A stretch of DNA of 64,000 nucleotides. Origin: Apostichopus japonicus (lineage: Eukaryota > Echinodermata > Holothuroidea > Aspidochirotida > Stichopodidae). Shown in pieces: positions 40,077 to 53,439 of the stretch; position 1 is the stretch's first letter, and the number at the start of each line of letters is the position of its first letter. Both the position numbers and the translations under genes were made by a program. Under the pieces are notes generated by a model that saw only the letters and a program-made list of their open reading frames with translations, was not told the DNA's origin and made no database searches. The DNA lies in assembly GCF_037975245.1 (NCBI RefSeq), contig NC_092572.1:33081989-33145988 (forward strand). The letters are read 5' to 3'.

Positions 40077-40575
40077 GCATTCGTGCGATGCAATTTTGAA
40101 CCATTTCACAAAATATAAATCTTTGGGTATGTCTCAATCTCTCTGCCATAAAATAAGGCAGTCAGAAAGTCACAACTCCACAAAAACAGATACACAAGCA
40201 AACGGAACACTACAGTAAAAGAAAGGCCCTGATAGATTCCATAAACGAGTTATAAAAGTAAAAAATGTGAAAACGTTTCCCGTCTCAGTACAATATTCAT
40301 CCCCACAATATTCTCTATATGTGTAAGTGTGCATCACTTAGCCCTGTGTGTACAGTAGTAGTGGTGTGTCATTGGTTCTGATTCAGAGAACTACAGTAAG
40401 TCACATAGGGCCTCAGTGTAGCAGTGTACAACAATTTTTTGTAACATGAGTTTTTTTCCCCTGCACCTATGGGATGAATCATGGCTGAAGGTAAACAATT
40501 GAGTATTCATTTTAGAATAACAACGCAATCATGGCTAAGTAATTTAGGCATTTTGATATATGGGCAGGGTCAAGC

Positions 40576-42377
40576 GGTAACGGAGGGACATTTGACTGTT
40601 TTCCTTACACATTTTGTCTCTCTTTGCATTAGTTTGAGGGAGTATGTTGCAATTTCTTTTGTGGTTATCTAGACAGGTAGTTACTTGCTTCATACCCATA
40701 AACTAAATTCTTGTGGCTGTTACTGTAGGGAAAATATGGCATGATAAACATCATGGTAACGGAGGGACACCAAATGAACACGTGTTTTCACACTTTTTTT
40801 GGAAGATGTCAAATCCACTGTTCTTAAGTTGCACTGACCATGTAACTTATATCAGGTGTTGGCTGGTACATTGCTTCACATACACCAACGAAAAATTAGA
40901 TGAACAGGCATCAATTGTCAAATCTACAGCTGATATCGTACAGTAACGGAGGGACAATTCCGGTGGTAACGGAGGGACACAAAATGTTCAGTGTTGTTTA
41001 GTGTAGCCTTTTGCCTGTATTTGCTGCTTAGATTCAATATTTTTATTGCTGTTGGACTAAAAGTTATATTACTTAGGGAAAAATGGATAAGAACATTAAA
41101 CCAACAGCTATGTTCACCAAAACATTAACAATTTTAGTGGTTAATAAAAATGTAAGAAAAAATAGTAAGAAATTGATTAAAAGAACAAGTTTAAACAGAC
41201 CACTCTTCATCATTTAGCACTCTCTAACTGCATTATTAGCAACTGTTGGAGGGGGGGGGGGGCTGGTGGCTAGTGCACTTCAAAACAAGTCAGTAAATCA
41301 CATATTTACAGTAGACAGTTCACAGGTACTGTACTGTACCATGTGCAGAAAGGAAATTTCATTACAGTAGTATGACAGTCACATTTTGTCTTACAAATAC
41401 TACTAGTACTTTGCAGAAACCACTTGTTGTGCAGTATTTGATACTGGGCTTAAAAGTGAAATGCTGAGGTAACTTCTAACTTTAATGATAAAACCATACT
41501 GTAATAATGCAGTGGTAGTATAAAAATTTAACAACTAACAACAATAATAATAATAATAATACAAAAACATATTGAGACATAACATGATACAGTTACAGTA
41601 GCTACTGCACTGCAGAAAGGTTCAGTATGCCTGAATGTAATATTTGTGGATTAGAAACTATAGTTGAATTAACTTCCTGCGATATTTATAAACTCAAAAC
41701 AAAACAACAATATCATAAAAATAAAAAACAATATTCCAATCACAACTATGCTTTGAACATGTCTGCAAACTTTTCTATTATTTTTAATCCTAATCAACAA
41801 ATTTTGAGTTTGCTCTTGCTGAAGGAAAGTGGCTTTGGAAGCTCTTGCAAATGGAAGAAAATGTCCTTGATTCTCACAGCTGAAATATTGCTCACAGTTT
41901 TGAACTGGTTGGCAATCAGCAGTGTATGAATGAAAACTTCCATTCTGTACCTTCCAGCCAGTGTTTGTGGTGTGGTTTTTTTCTAACTCAAATGTAGCTT
42001 TTCTTGACCTCCATGACTTCACATTCTGAGGAATTTATTAATGTTAGTCAAGCTGTTGTTCTCCTCACATAAACAGGAAGTCAAGAATTCCATTTTAAGA
42101 ACACAACTACTTAGCAAGTAAACTTCCACTGGCAGGAATCTGTGCACAATCTTGCATTAAACAATTGTCCCTCCGTTACCAGTAACGGAGGGACACTACT
42201 TCGCTTGTTCTTTATTTTAGCATAAAAGTAGCTAACTCCTTGGTTTAACATTTCCTTAGTGGTTAACCCTATCAAAGTGTTTTATACAAATTATGAAATT
42301 TTTCCAGCATTGAATGACTGAGAAATTAAAAAAAATGTATTTTTTTTGGTAACGGAGGGACAGGTAACGGAGGGACA
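40576..42377. repeat. Cluster of eight 15-bp motifs GGTAACGGAGGGACA
   Basis: Copies lie at 40576-40590, 40755-40769, 40942-40956, 40965-40979, 42181-42195, 42348-42362 and 42363-42377 on plus, and 42166-42180 on minus. In two of them (40942 and 42181) the first base is A. The minus and plus copies at 42166-42195 abut as a 30-bp palindrome. The intervening DNA is not repetitive. The arrangement resembles subterminal protein-binding repeats of DNA transposons, but no transposase was identified. Confidence 0.8.
41669..42034 (-). CDS. Open stretch inside the 15-bp motif cluster, doubtful
   Basis: Behind an acceptor-like TTAATAAATTCCTCAG, a minus-strand frame runs about 120 codons. It has a Cys-containing middle and a hydrophobic segment near the C-terminus (about 20 residues, VVIGILFFIFMILLFCFEF). 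I do not recognise it. Low-complexity A/T runs contribute to the hydrophobic part, so it may well be non-coding. Confidence 0.15.
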   Translation of the reverse strand: MPQNVKSWRSRKATFELEKNHTTNTGWKVQNGSFHSYTADCQPVQNCEQYFSCENQGHFLPFARASKATFLQQEQTQNLLIRIKNNRKVCRHVQSIVVIGILFFIFMILLFCFEFINIAGS

Positions 42378-44772
42378 AATCAGGTAATTAGCAATTACTG
42401 CTAATTGACAATTTATAGAAGTTGAATGGGAATTATTCCTGTGATATGCATAATATTGACCAGGACTACTAGGCTGTGTAAGTAATCTTTCTAAGTCATC
42501 TTTGTACTAGGAAAAATTTGGTTTTAAAAATATCCCCAAAATTCAATAACTTTTGGCATAACACAAGTGCAAATTGGCATGTGTTATATATGTCTATAAC
42601 TTTTTATTAAATTAGTATATTTTTGTTCTGCAAGCACAGTGGTAAAATATAACTCTTTACCTATCTAGCCATACCACATTTGACCATGTTCTGTACATTT
42701 CCAATTTCAACCCAATTGTTACATTTCCCTTGACCCTGCCCATTAACGTTATGATGTGGGTAGTGTTAATAGTGCTGAAGTCATAGCTTGATCAAAAGTA
42801 TTCCTCAAAGTCCCACAATGCCTTCACAGGGTGACCTACTGTACAGTCACTTGAGCACTTAGGAGTTTTTGCGAAAAGAGCAAATTCCTTGTCCAAAATT
42901 GCTAGGTTTGATCCAGTTTTACGGAGTCCCATAACAAAAAAACACTGTGATATATCAATGGAAAAGTGTAAAGATTCAATGTAACATATTTGAAAGGATT
43001 AGAGTATGTTGAAAAACCACCAGCTATGCATTTTAAGGAAATAACAGTACCTCATTGAACCTTACATTGTGTTCACACTAATGAGTTATGAAATTGTTAT
43101 CTGTGTCTTCATCATTAAAAGCTATTAATTAGGGTTGATCAATGGTCTCACATATTAGTGCAATCACAGAGGTTAAATTTCAATCAGGTTATAATGCCAA
43201 GGGAATCCAGACCTACTTCATAAAAAAAAAAATTCATGGCTCCTATAAAAATCATTCATGATAAAAACCAGCATACATACAGTATGTGCAACTAAAGTAG
43301 TTTCATATTGGGTATCATGTCCAAATAAAAGCTCTTGATTGTATTCAGTTTTCATACTTTTAAAAATGACCATCTGTGTGCAGTAATTTGGTGTTAGTAA
43401 GTAACATGAAAATGCACAAGACTAATGTTCAACAGGCACTAAATAGTTCTCATGTCCATAGCACAAACCAGGGAGTTGTTCCATTACAACTCCCTGCACG
43501 AACAGGCTATTATGATCAGAGTTGTTATGGAACAAATAAAACTCCCTTGTATGATGTTAGCACTGTACTGTGTGACAAAACACTTAAATGCATACATGTG
43601 GTAACATGTTGCTATGATCCGATACTAGCTGGTTGGGTGTATAAATAGATCACCATTATGCAAACTGCACTGCACATGGTTTCCATTATGTAATACGTTT
43701 CATTTTATGAATTTGTCAATTTGACATGTGTGCTACTGTATATGTGTAGGCTGCATGTACAACTTATTGTATCTTAATAATATACAGCAAAAAACTATTG
43801 AGAACTGTGATAAACAACATTTTCAAAGTGACAGCTGGGGATCTAAAAAGACCACTGAAAGCCTTCTGTAGCGATATAACATGATACTAAACATTATGTA
43901 TCTCTGCAAGCTAGTGTACCCTGCTTTGAGATGTATGGTTTAAATAAGGTTTTCACAAGTTTGCCCTGTTGACCCAACCACTGGCCTAGACATACCAATA
44001 AATAGATCTATCCATGCTTCAAATTGAGTTTTCACAATTTGACCATTTTTACCTAAAGTACCTTTGACCTTCACCAAAAACAATAGGCTTCTTGTACTTG
44101 TGATGCATCTATACATACATACTGTACCAACTATGAGATCTGTCCAATAAAGCTTACTGTCATGAGAAACTGTGTTTACAAGCTAGGATCACAAACACAG
44201 TACTCCTACCAATGCACACGCACACATATGCCATCGTGAGTGGAAAGTTTCAACATCATTGAAACCAAACATTAAAAATGAACTCAGTCATAATGCCAAA
44301 GTCTGTGTACAGGAGTAGTCCTGAGCTTAAACCCCAAATGATACGTTGAGGGACTAAATGTACCGGTATACATAGTCTAGGGTGCATGCAATTTTTAAGT
44401 AAATGAACTGCATGCGAGATGAGGCATTGAACCATGCATGAATACTCAGTCAATCTCTTGAAGTGATTGCATGCTAAATTCCTGTGTACAACTTACATAC
44501 CAAATATTAGATCAATATTCAAACTTAGTAGTGTTGCATTTTTCTCAATTGTTGCATATGCAGTTTCCATGAAAAAAGTGATAGCTAAATTAACTAAACT
44601 GACATGAATATTGGACAACATGTACACTAAGTATTGACATCAAATAGGGAACTGCACTGTCAAGACTTCCACTTGCAATTTATGAAACAATTATCTGGAC
44701 TTATTTATGTTCATTCTCTTGTCAGAAAAGATGGCTTAAATTTGGCACAATTTGAGGAATGCATAAATGCAG
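42378..44772. other. No supported feature
   Basis: No exon with convincing splice sites was seen on either strand. A small hairpin GGGAGTTGT/ACAACTCCC lies at 43471-43494. Confidence 0.45.
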
Positions 44773-44978
44773 AATGAGAACACCACAGCAGATATGCTCC
44801 ACTTTATTGCAAGAAGTACAGGGCTGCAATTTCAAGGTCGACGCAGGATATCAAAATACTGTAACTTTGAGCTGCTGGTTCATGCTGACCATGGGATGCA
44901 GCGAGAAATGGCTTATATGGAAATAAGGAGCTCCCACAAGCATATATTGCAAACATCCCCAGTTGTCTTTAATATTCA
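44773..44978 (+). CDS. Unrecognised gene, penultimate exon
   Basis: An open stretch in mixed-composition sequence encodes MLHFIARSTGLQFQ, then KYCNFELLVHADHGMQREMA, then HILQTSPVVFNIQ. It ends at a strong GTAAGT donor in phase 2. The left boundary is taken at a CAG acceptor (44770-44772) with a poor pyrimidine tract. An ATG at 44767 preceded by an in-frame TAA is the alternative start. I cannot assign a family. Confidence 0.42.
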
Positions 44979-45547
44979 GTAAGTATTGACTGTGAGATAT
45001 ATTTTAAATCCCTATGACCTGAAGTTAGTTTTCTAAAGCCTTCCCTTTAATATTCTCTAAGTCTGATCAACACACACTATACATAATATAAATTTACTGT
45101 ACTAAGTTTCAACACGAACAAAGATGATGAAAATTTGCTGTTTATTTTCAAAAACTGTAAACGATCTAAGGCAACGGCTAACAAATTAATGTAAGAAAGA
45201 CTTTCCACTTCCCACCAAGTCCACTGCCAAACCTTTTGTTTTACTTTGCTACTTCCACCATCATAGAATGTTATCAGAATTGAAATGACTTTATGTGTAG
45301 TCTTTGAAAACCAAATGTACTGTAAATCTGCCATCTGGCAGGCTGGAATGAATTGTAGGTAGGATTGTGAAGCAAAGACTTGAGGTGTTAGCACACCATC
45401 ACATTTTAACCTTGATTATGATGTGTTTATTTGTACCTTTTGCAACAATGTCAATATCAAAATGTGAGGCTTTAAAAAATATTTACATGGAATTTACTTC
45501 AGTGAAACTTTGACATATGATTGAAATGTTGTTTTGGTTTGTTGTAG

Positions 45548-45695
45548 GTTAACAAGAGCTGGTGGAATTTCTCCACAAGAGAAGGAAATACTGTCATCAA
45601 TAAAATCTGCAGACAGAAGAATATTTTTACTGAAGATCAAAATTTTCAATGAAAGGAAAGGCTTTCGATTAAAATCGGGCAAACAACTTCTGTAG
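45548..45695 (+). CDS. Unrecognised gene, terminal exon
   Basis: The acceptor GTTTTGGTTTGTTGTAG is excellent. Its single first base completes the Gln codon left open by the exon at 44978, and the frame reads LTRAGGISPQEKEILSSIKS, then ADRRIFLLKIKIFNERK, to TAG at 45693-45695. The C-terminus is basic. An AATAAA at about 45990 could serve polyadenylation. Upstream exons of this plus-strand gene were not found. Confidence 0.48.
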
Positions 45696-46023
45696 ATACA
45701 ATGGGGACTAGATTTATATGTCATTGCTTGGAGCCAGGTACGGTGCATTCTATGAGTTTGAATTTTTCTTTTTAGTTTCTGGACAAGTATATGACATGCA
45801 GCATACAAATTAAAATTTGTTAATGAATTTTCTTCCTTCACAGCATCATAAAATTCATTATTAATAATCCATTTATACAAATTCTTATGTTGCTGTATTT
45901 GAGAATAATTTTCGTTAGTAAAACAAAGATTTTAATCATATTCATTGCATTAACTATTATTCATGTAACTCCCTTACTTCGCTGTATCAAATAAAACATT
46001 GTTTCACCAAGCCATTATTCCAG

Positions 46024-47337
46024 TTGTTATACTGCTGGGAGGGGAGACACCAAGGTCTTTAATACTTCAGTTACCCAATTAATGCTAACTAGATGCTCAA
46101 TAATGCTTCCCACAATGGGGATTTTGGGTCTAGCAAACCTTAAGTCTAGTGGACCCTCAATGTAATGGGCATCCTCCCCCCCCCCCCATGTTGGTACTGC
46201 ATGTGGTATACTTTTGTTAGTGAAACTAAGAGTTTCATCCTAGTCATTACATTGAGGGATGCTCTTTATTAAACTCCCTTACTTCACTGCAGCGTATTGG
46301 TAATCAACTATTCTAGTTGTAATGTTGCTAGTACTGTATTTGAGAATCCTTTTGTTAGTGAAACGAAGAGTTTAATGCTATCCATTACATTTAGGAGTAC
46401 TCTCTAAGTGTCTACCTTCACAACATCATATAATAAATTCTTAACAATCCATTATCTCTTTATATTTATGACAGAGCTGTAGTCGAGTCCAATTAGCCAG
46501 AGTCCGAGTCCATCTGGTCTGAGCCAAATACAAGACCCCTCAATTCCGAGCCGACTCCAGATACCAAAGATCACCTTCGGTAATAATTCTTGAACTGTTA
46601 TGATAATTATGCACTCAGGAGGAAATTTACCTCATGCTATAATTTTTTCGGACCAGATAAGTGGCAGCAAGCTCTTCCTGGTTCATAAATGTTATAAAAC
46701 TACTGGGAGGGGAGTCACCAAGGTCCTTCAATACTTTCAGTTACCCAATAAATGCTAACTAGACGCTCAATAATGCTTCCCACAATGGGGGTGTTGGGTC
46801 TAGCAAACCTTAAGTCTAGTGGACCCTCAATATTATGGGCATCCCTCTTGTTGGTACTGCATGTGGTATCCTTTTGTTAGTGAAACTAAGAGTTTTATCC
46901 TAGTCATTACATTGAGGGATGCTCTTTATTAAACTCCCTTTCTTCACTGCATCGTATTGGTGATCCATTATTTCAGCTGTAATGTTGCTAGTACTGTATT
47001 TGAGAATCCTTTTGTTAGTGAAACGAAGAGTTTAATGCTATCCATTACATTTAGGAGTTAGCTTTCTAAGTCTCTACCTTCTCAACATCATATAATAAAT
47101 TATTAACAATCCATTATCTTTTTATATTTATGGCAGAGCTGTAGTCGAGTCCACTTGGTATGAGCCAAATCCAAGACCCTTCAAGTCTGAGCCGACTCCA
47201 GATATTCAAATATGATCACCTTTGGTAAAAATTCTTGACCTGTTATGATAATTATGCACTCAGGAGGAAATTTACCTCATGCTATAATTTTTTCGGACCA
47301 GATAAGTGGCAGCAAGCTTTTCCTGGTTCATAAATGT
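46024..47337. repeat. Tandem duplication, unit about 670 bp
   Basis: Copy A (about 46024-46692) and copy B (about 46694-47337) are directly repeated with high similarity; landmarks include GGTCTAGCAAACCTTAAGTC and ACTCAGGAGGAAATTTACCT. Inside each copy, and once before copy A (45897-45960), a shorter unit with TTTTGTTAGTGAAACnAAGA recurs, so the duplication is nested. Copy A has a C run that copy B lacks. Confidence 0.85.
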
Positions 47338-50263
47338 TCAGCCCGGGCGCTCAACTTTCAAACCATGCAGGGAGAGGCAAAATCATATTCAAACCACGAC
47401 CACCGCCAGGTTAAAACGGGCTTGTGAGAACCCTGCTCTACTAAAAGTGATATTCTAGTTACATTTAGGATTGCTCATTAAGATTTTCAAATCATCATCA
47501 TTGTCATGGTTGCTACTTTTTCTGATGTCATCATCATTTGTGAATTATTGTTATTGTTGCCATGTTACATTTGCCAGTATCAATTTTGCTTATTGTTCTC
47601 TCAAAATTGCAGAGTAGAAGGAAGAAATGTTAGCTAATAGTTATTATACCATATGTTCTTGGTCTCTAAATTGTTTACGCTGAGGTCAGTATGAACAGAA
47701 GTGTTAATAATAGTTTTCCTTTCTGATAAAGTATTTTCTGAATCATTTCATTAATTTTATATTTAAAATGGAATTTTCAGTAGGTGTTGGCTTCATTGAG
47801 GGTCAAAGGCTACTCAAGGTCAGTAGAGTAACATAGAGCATCTAACTCAACAGGGAAAAGTTGGTAGTCATATGTAGTGCATATAGGTTTCTGACATTGA
47901 GTACTATTCTATAAATTTGTACAGTATAGCAGAAGCCCATGTGAGATAACTAGATATCTGAAACTGAAAGCCATGTTAACATGATAGTTCAATATTGGAA
48001 TGATGAATGGAAGTTTGTATGCAGGTGTATCATGTGCTGAGTGCTCTTAGCCAAGTCAAAGGTTATTTGAGGCCAATATAGGTAAAATCTGAAAACCTTC
48101 ATGATCCCATACTATCTAGTATCTGACTAGTAGCTGCTTTAATAGCTGAATCTTAGGGCAATTAATATATTTATCAGAACAAGTAATGTACCTCAAAAGA
48201 CTTCTTAAGCTCTTTTGAGCCCCATTCAATATTTCAGTGTATTAACTTCATCATTCTTTTAACAAATTTACTCCAAATTGCTAGTTTCATGTTCTGGCAA
48301 TGAACCTTTGTCATATCATGTTGCATGAGTGCTGTAACTGGTTTACAAGCTTGCAAAAGTCTTAAAAGGAGAATAGAGTGTTGGGATAAATAGTTCAAAA
48401 TAATATTAACAAAATTGTACCATATTTTGCTTTTCTTTTTTCCCATATGTTGCCACTGCTTGAATAAGACTAGTTGATAGGACTTTTTGTGAGCTCCACC
48501 TTTGACAACAAGGTACAGTAGACTTCAACTGCATCTTGTTGGCAACATCCTAGGAAAGTTTCAATAAACACAGATGTTTCTATAAAATGAGGAATCTGAT
48601 GAACATTCCAATACTGCAAGTCTTTATTGGACATTTCAGCAGGAGGCAATAACCAATTCTGATATTGTTACATACTGTAGGTCCTTCATAAAATACTACT
48701 TAAAGAACTGTATTACTTCCTTGGGAAGGTGAATTTTATTGTCAAATACAACACCAAATACAACCTGTCCAACGCCCCCCCCCCCACACCTCCATTTATC
48801 CCGAGTAGTTTACAGAAACTGGGACAGAACATTTTTTGTGGGAAACAAGGTTAAATAATGTTGTTTGAGGTATTGAGCATTTATCTATATGTCCCTTTTG
48901 AATCTAGATAGGAGGAAGTAGCAAACAATGCAAGGAAAACATGAAGTTCAAGTGGATGCTTTAATTGTTTTTACCCAAAACATTGCTATATTCATTGATA
49001 AATATAATCCACTTCAAATTCAGTACCGTTATACAACATGCAAAAGAGTTATGATATTGATGTACTTTCTGAATTTAGACCAATGCAGGTGAACAAGTTT
49101 AACATTGGTTTTTAATTTGACTCTATGTAGAAAACAGCGGTTACATAATGAACCTCAGATACAATGTCGTGTAAATACATATTACTGCTAGGAGCTGTTT
49201 AACAAACAGTGAAAGAAAAATTTATTACTTGACTATCAAGAGATTCGCAGAACTCCACTCCTTCAACAATATTTACAGTGGTGCAGACTTCAAAGCAGTG
49301 CAAGGGCAACAACTGCCTATCTCTTTAAGAAATTTCCAAGTGCTTTCATTTCTTTTGAACATTTGCATATGTTCAAAAGAAAAATGACAAATTAAAAGAT
49401 GTGGTCTTTTCAACATGTTACCACATCTCCCCCACCCCCTGTCTCCCCCATCAAAAAAGTATTGCATGTAAAGCAGTAACCCTTTTTGTACATGTGCAAT
49501 ATATGGGGCAGAGCCTTATTCATGACTTGACCAAGCCCTTTATCCATTTGAATAGCACAAGTAATGTCAGTGGTATTCACATCAATGCCTCATAGAAAAT
49601 GTGCCTCATGGTAAATTTTCTAGCTGATAGCATGAATGTGAATGAGCTGAAGTTGTAGAAGTTGCTTTGTTTATATATTTCTGAAAGTAACATGAAATTT
49701 CATATTGATTTTAATGAAAATATTTGCATTTATCAGTAATAAACAGAAAGAAGACATAATGATTTCTGCTATAGTGTCTTATGTTAAAATTGTGTTCTCT
49801 GCCTCTTATGTTAAAATTGTGTTCATTGGTTGGTCCTTGTACTTCGAACATATTGCTCCCTAACTCAGCAAACCCATATTCGATCTGAAGATGCTAATTC
49901 AGACAGCTTACTGTTCTAGCAAGTTCTCGACCAATTATATTGATGAATTTGCATCTGGATGAATTTGCACAGGATGAATTTGAATCATGCCAACTATGTA
50001 AGGAGCCATTTCTTTAAACCTTGCAAGACTGGTCTATAGAGTTTCAGCTAATTTAATACAAGCCGATCGATGAAGAATTCAAATACTGTGTAATCCTATC
50101 CTACTTCAAAGGTGTACGTGGTCGAAAGGTTTCCTAGTAAAATTACTGGTCCTTTCAGATCTGCAACTTCATCTTGAGAACTTCTTTTTGGTCACATAGT
50201 AGCTTGAAACAATTGAAAGTTGGAGACAGTACTTTGAAGATATGTGCTTCGGCACCATATACC
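47338..50263. other. No supported gene
   Basis: The sequence is AT-rich. A C run lies at 48774-48785, and a 23-bp duplicated segment (CTTATGTTAAAATTGTGTTC) lies at 49777 and 49806. No coding exon was recognised. Confidence 0.45.
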
Positions 50264-50345
50264 CAGTGGCGTAGCCACGGGGGGGAGGGGGTGGGGGCGA
50301 CAGCCTCATGAAAGCTTGTCGCCCGCCCACTGGGATTTTGGGTGT
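50264..50345 (+). mobile_element. hAT-like MITE end (CAGTGGCGTAGCC)
   Basis: It starts CAGTGGCGTAGCCACGGGG followed by a G-rich block, like the ends of 26544-26915. No matching right terminus was found within several hundred bases, so the copy is truncated or rearranged. Confidence 0.45.
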
Positions 50346-51014
50346 CGAAAAAATTACATGTGCGAAAAATATATCATTCATTGGTCTGCATGGTATCGAA
50401 TCTCCATGATGACCACTCATGAACGACCCTTCGACCGCGGACCGGCAGTAGGCTATAGTTGCTGAAAAACCTGACGTGACATAGCGCATAGGCCGAGATA
50501 TGTCATGATATTTCAAAGCAACTTACCAGATTGTCTTTTTTCTTCTATTTCTCTAAACTATTTGATGACCATATCAAGACATGAGGATCTCAAAATAAAG
50601 GATGTTGTGAAACTTTAGAGCAGCTTACAAGGCCTGGGAAGTGTTATTTCCAACGATCTAGGAGGTCTTTATAGCTGAAAATTTCCCGTACGCTGAGCGC
50701 CAACCCATGGTGGCACTCCACTCAGGTAGTAACAAGACGCCCTCCCAGGAATTGGTCAAGCCCCCCCCCCCAAGCGCCCACCCCCTCCACTGGAACAATC
50801 CTGGCTACTTCACTGCATGTACCACAGGTTTATCTGATATCAAAGTGAAAGCGGCTTTCCACAAGAATAAAGAAAGCATATCTACATTTTTGTGTAACAC
50901 CTACACAACTCAATCCCCACGCAAAAAAAGACTACCTACGTATAGTTTTCATTGAGGATTCCAATAATTCCTGCAATTTCCTACCAATAACATATGGAAA
51001 GTCACTCCTGTTAT

Positions 51015-51390
51015 CGTGGCGGAGCTAGGGTATTGGTAAGAGGGGGTGAGAATGGTCTGTATGGGCGCTTTCGACTTTATCGAAGCGGAGCGCCACCACA
51101 GGTTGGCGCAGAGCGTACAGGAATCTGTTGAGTAAAGATACTCCCTATATGGCCGGAAATGACCCTTTCCGGGCCTTGCTAATTTGCAGATAAACGAAGA
51201 ATAAATAGGTGTCATCGCCAACAAAATGTGACAAATGTCAATAGGTAGATGAGAGCGCCATAGAAAAGTCAATAATCGCGAATAAGTAAAAAAAAGTGAT
51301 AAATAGCTGAAAAGGGCGCCAGCAGTCCATATGAGTCCGTTGGGGGGGGGGGGGCATCCGCCCCCTGACTGTATTGACGCTCCGCCACTG
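51015..51390 (+). mobile_element. hAT-like MITE, copy 1 of a flanking pair
   Basis: The 376-bp copy ends in GCTCCGCCACTG, the inverse of its start CGTGGCGGAGC (one base lost from CAGTGGCGGAGC). No coding capacity. It has high similarity to 53106-53439 in the same orientation, but holds about 37 bp (CCGGGCCTTGCTAATTTGCA and onward) absent there. The left flank is CCTGTTAT (51007-51014) and the right flank is TTGGGAGC (51391-51398). Confidence 0.8.
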
Positions 51391-53105
51391 TTGGGAGCTC
51401 AGTGTAGGAAGAGAAGGGGGGAGAGGGACGGTATTTTTTAACGGTTTGGGTGAGCGTCTGCAATGATTCGTAATGACATGTTATCGCAAGCGTTCAATAT
51501 GCTCAAATAAAAAGAATGAATGAGAAGGAATTCATATCACTTTTCAATCATTTTTTGAAATAAATTGAGCGAATTGATCGCTAGTAATCTTGAAATTGGA
51601 TTTATCACGGTCATTGTCATGTTTCTCATATGTACCTTTCACATATAAAAGAATTCTGTACGTAATGTTATCAGAAATACTTTTAAAATGACACCAAAGA
51701 GATTAAAAATTCTTTTCGAACTTGTTAATAATATTGTCTTTTAAGAGACACCGTAGACACGTTGCTCGGTTGGGTTTACTGCAATAGTGGCAAATGGAGA
51801 CCAATATCCGCACTTAGTGGACCTAATGTTATAGTCGTGCATTGACCTTGAACAGAGGGGCCTACCGTGAAAACGTACGGAAAATTCATCCTTTTATATC
51901 TCAGCGAGACAATTCCACTGGATACAATAATACGACTTAAAAGTCCTTAGATGTGGTCATCATAACAATCACAATAAAAGATATGTATGAAAAGCAGATT
52001 AAAGATATGATGGAAACTCAAATGTGGACCAAAAAACGATGTCCCTACGGATGCCGTTTAGTGACATTTACATAATTTGTGTGTAGTAGGTTCCTTAGCT
52101 CTTTTGTGGAAAAACTTTGTAATATGCTTAAAGTTGTTAGTTCATCCATGCTTTAGATTAATGAGAGACATAGATCATCACGTTTTATGAGGAGGGAGGC
52201 TATTTTTAAAAATCTGGGTAATAGGTACTGTAACTCTTTTCTTGGAGAAAGCTTGGAATATGCGGATAAGGAAGAAAGTTTCGAGTTCCTCCCACGCATT
52301 AGATAAATGAGGGACCTAGTTCATCACGCTTTGCAAGGATATCTAATATAATAGGTGTAAGAGAGTGATTGTAATGAAGGGAAGGGGAGAATGGGGGGGG
52401 GGGTAAATGATGTTACCAGGGGGACCTAATAATTTGTCCTAAATGAGATTTAAAAAATTCATTAATGTAAGTAAATTTCATTACTGCCTGCTCTCGCTGA
52501 TTTCTTTTAACCCTATAGAGCGGAGTGTGTGAGGTGAAGAAGTGTAGGGCAGGATGGGGAGGGATGATAAATGACGATGTAACCAGGGGGCTGATAATTC
52601 GTTCAATAAGAGATTTGAAAATATATATATGTAAGTTTATATCATTAATGCCTGCTCTCACTGATTTCTTTCAACCCTAAGTTACGCTTATCGGAAGACT
52701 ATACGCCGATAATACAATTCTTTAACAAGGAGATGCTTCTAATTTATTAAACTGTGTAACTTTCACTAATCTATTTGGAAAAAATATGCTTTTAAGTTGA
52801 AAGACTCAGTTAGGATCAATTAAGTAGAACAAAGATCGTTGCGTGCTGCGTGTAACGATGAAGTTTCCTACATTGGGATGGAAGAGTATCAGGGAGTGTA
52901 AGATTGAGTGGGAAGTTAAATGACGGTGTAACTGAGAAATTTAAAAAAAAAAATCTTAGTGATAAAATCATTATTGCTTGCTCTTTGCTGATTTAACATT
53001 AGAATAAGTGTCTCTAATCATTAGATATTCCTTTAACATACGAGGTTCGGTTGGGGAAGGGGGGGGGGGACACTAGACGGATTGACGGGGAAGAAGATTG
53101 GGAGC
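51391..53105. repeat. Core between the paired MITEs, with degenerate internal repeats
   Basis: The 1.7-kb core is bracketed by TTGGGAGC at both ends. Within it, a degenerate unit containing AAATGAnGnTGTAACCAGGG and GCTGATTTCTTT recurs at about 52405-52520, 52555-52680 and 52915-53000. A second unit around GGAATATGC and CATAGATCATCACGTTTTA recurs at about 52100-52330. No coding region was seen. Confidence 0.6.
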
Positions 53106-53439
53106 CAGTGGCGGAGCTAGGGATATTGGTCAGAGGGGCGAGAAAGGTCTGTACGGGCGCTTTCGACTTTATCTAAGCGGAGCGCCACCACAGGTTGGCG
53201 CAGAGCGTACAGAAATCTTTTGAGTAAAGATACTCCCTATATCGCCGGAAATGACCCTTTAGGTATAGGTGTCATCGCCAACAAAATGTGACAAATGTCA
53301 ATAGGTAGATGAGAGCGCAATAAAAAAAGTAAATAATCGCGAATAAGTAAAAAGTGGTGAATAGCTGAAAAGGGCGCCAGCTTCACATTTGAGTCCGCCC
53401 CCCCCCCCCCCGCCTGACTGTATGGACGCTCCGCCACTG
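53106..53439 (+). mobile_element. hAT-like MITE, copy 2 of a flanking pair
   Basis: The 334-bp copy has perfect 12-bp terminal inverted repeats CAGTGGCGGAGC / GCTCCGCCACTG. The left flank is TTGGGAGC (53098-53105) and the right flank is CCTGTTAT (53440-53447). Its own flanks therefore do not match each other but match those of copy 1 crosswise. Confidence 0.85.
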
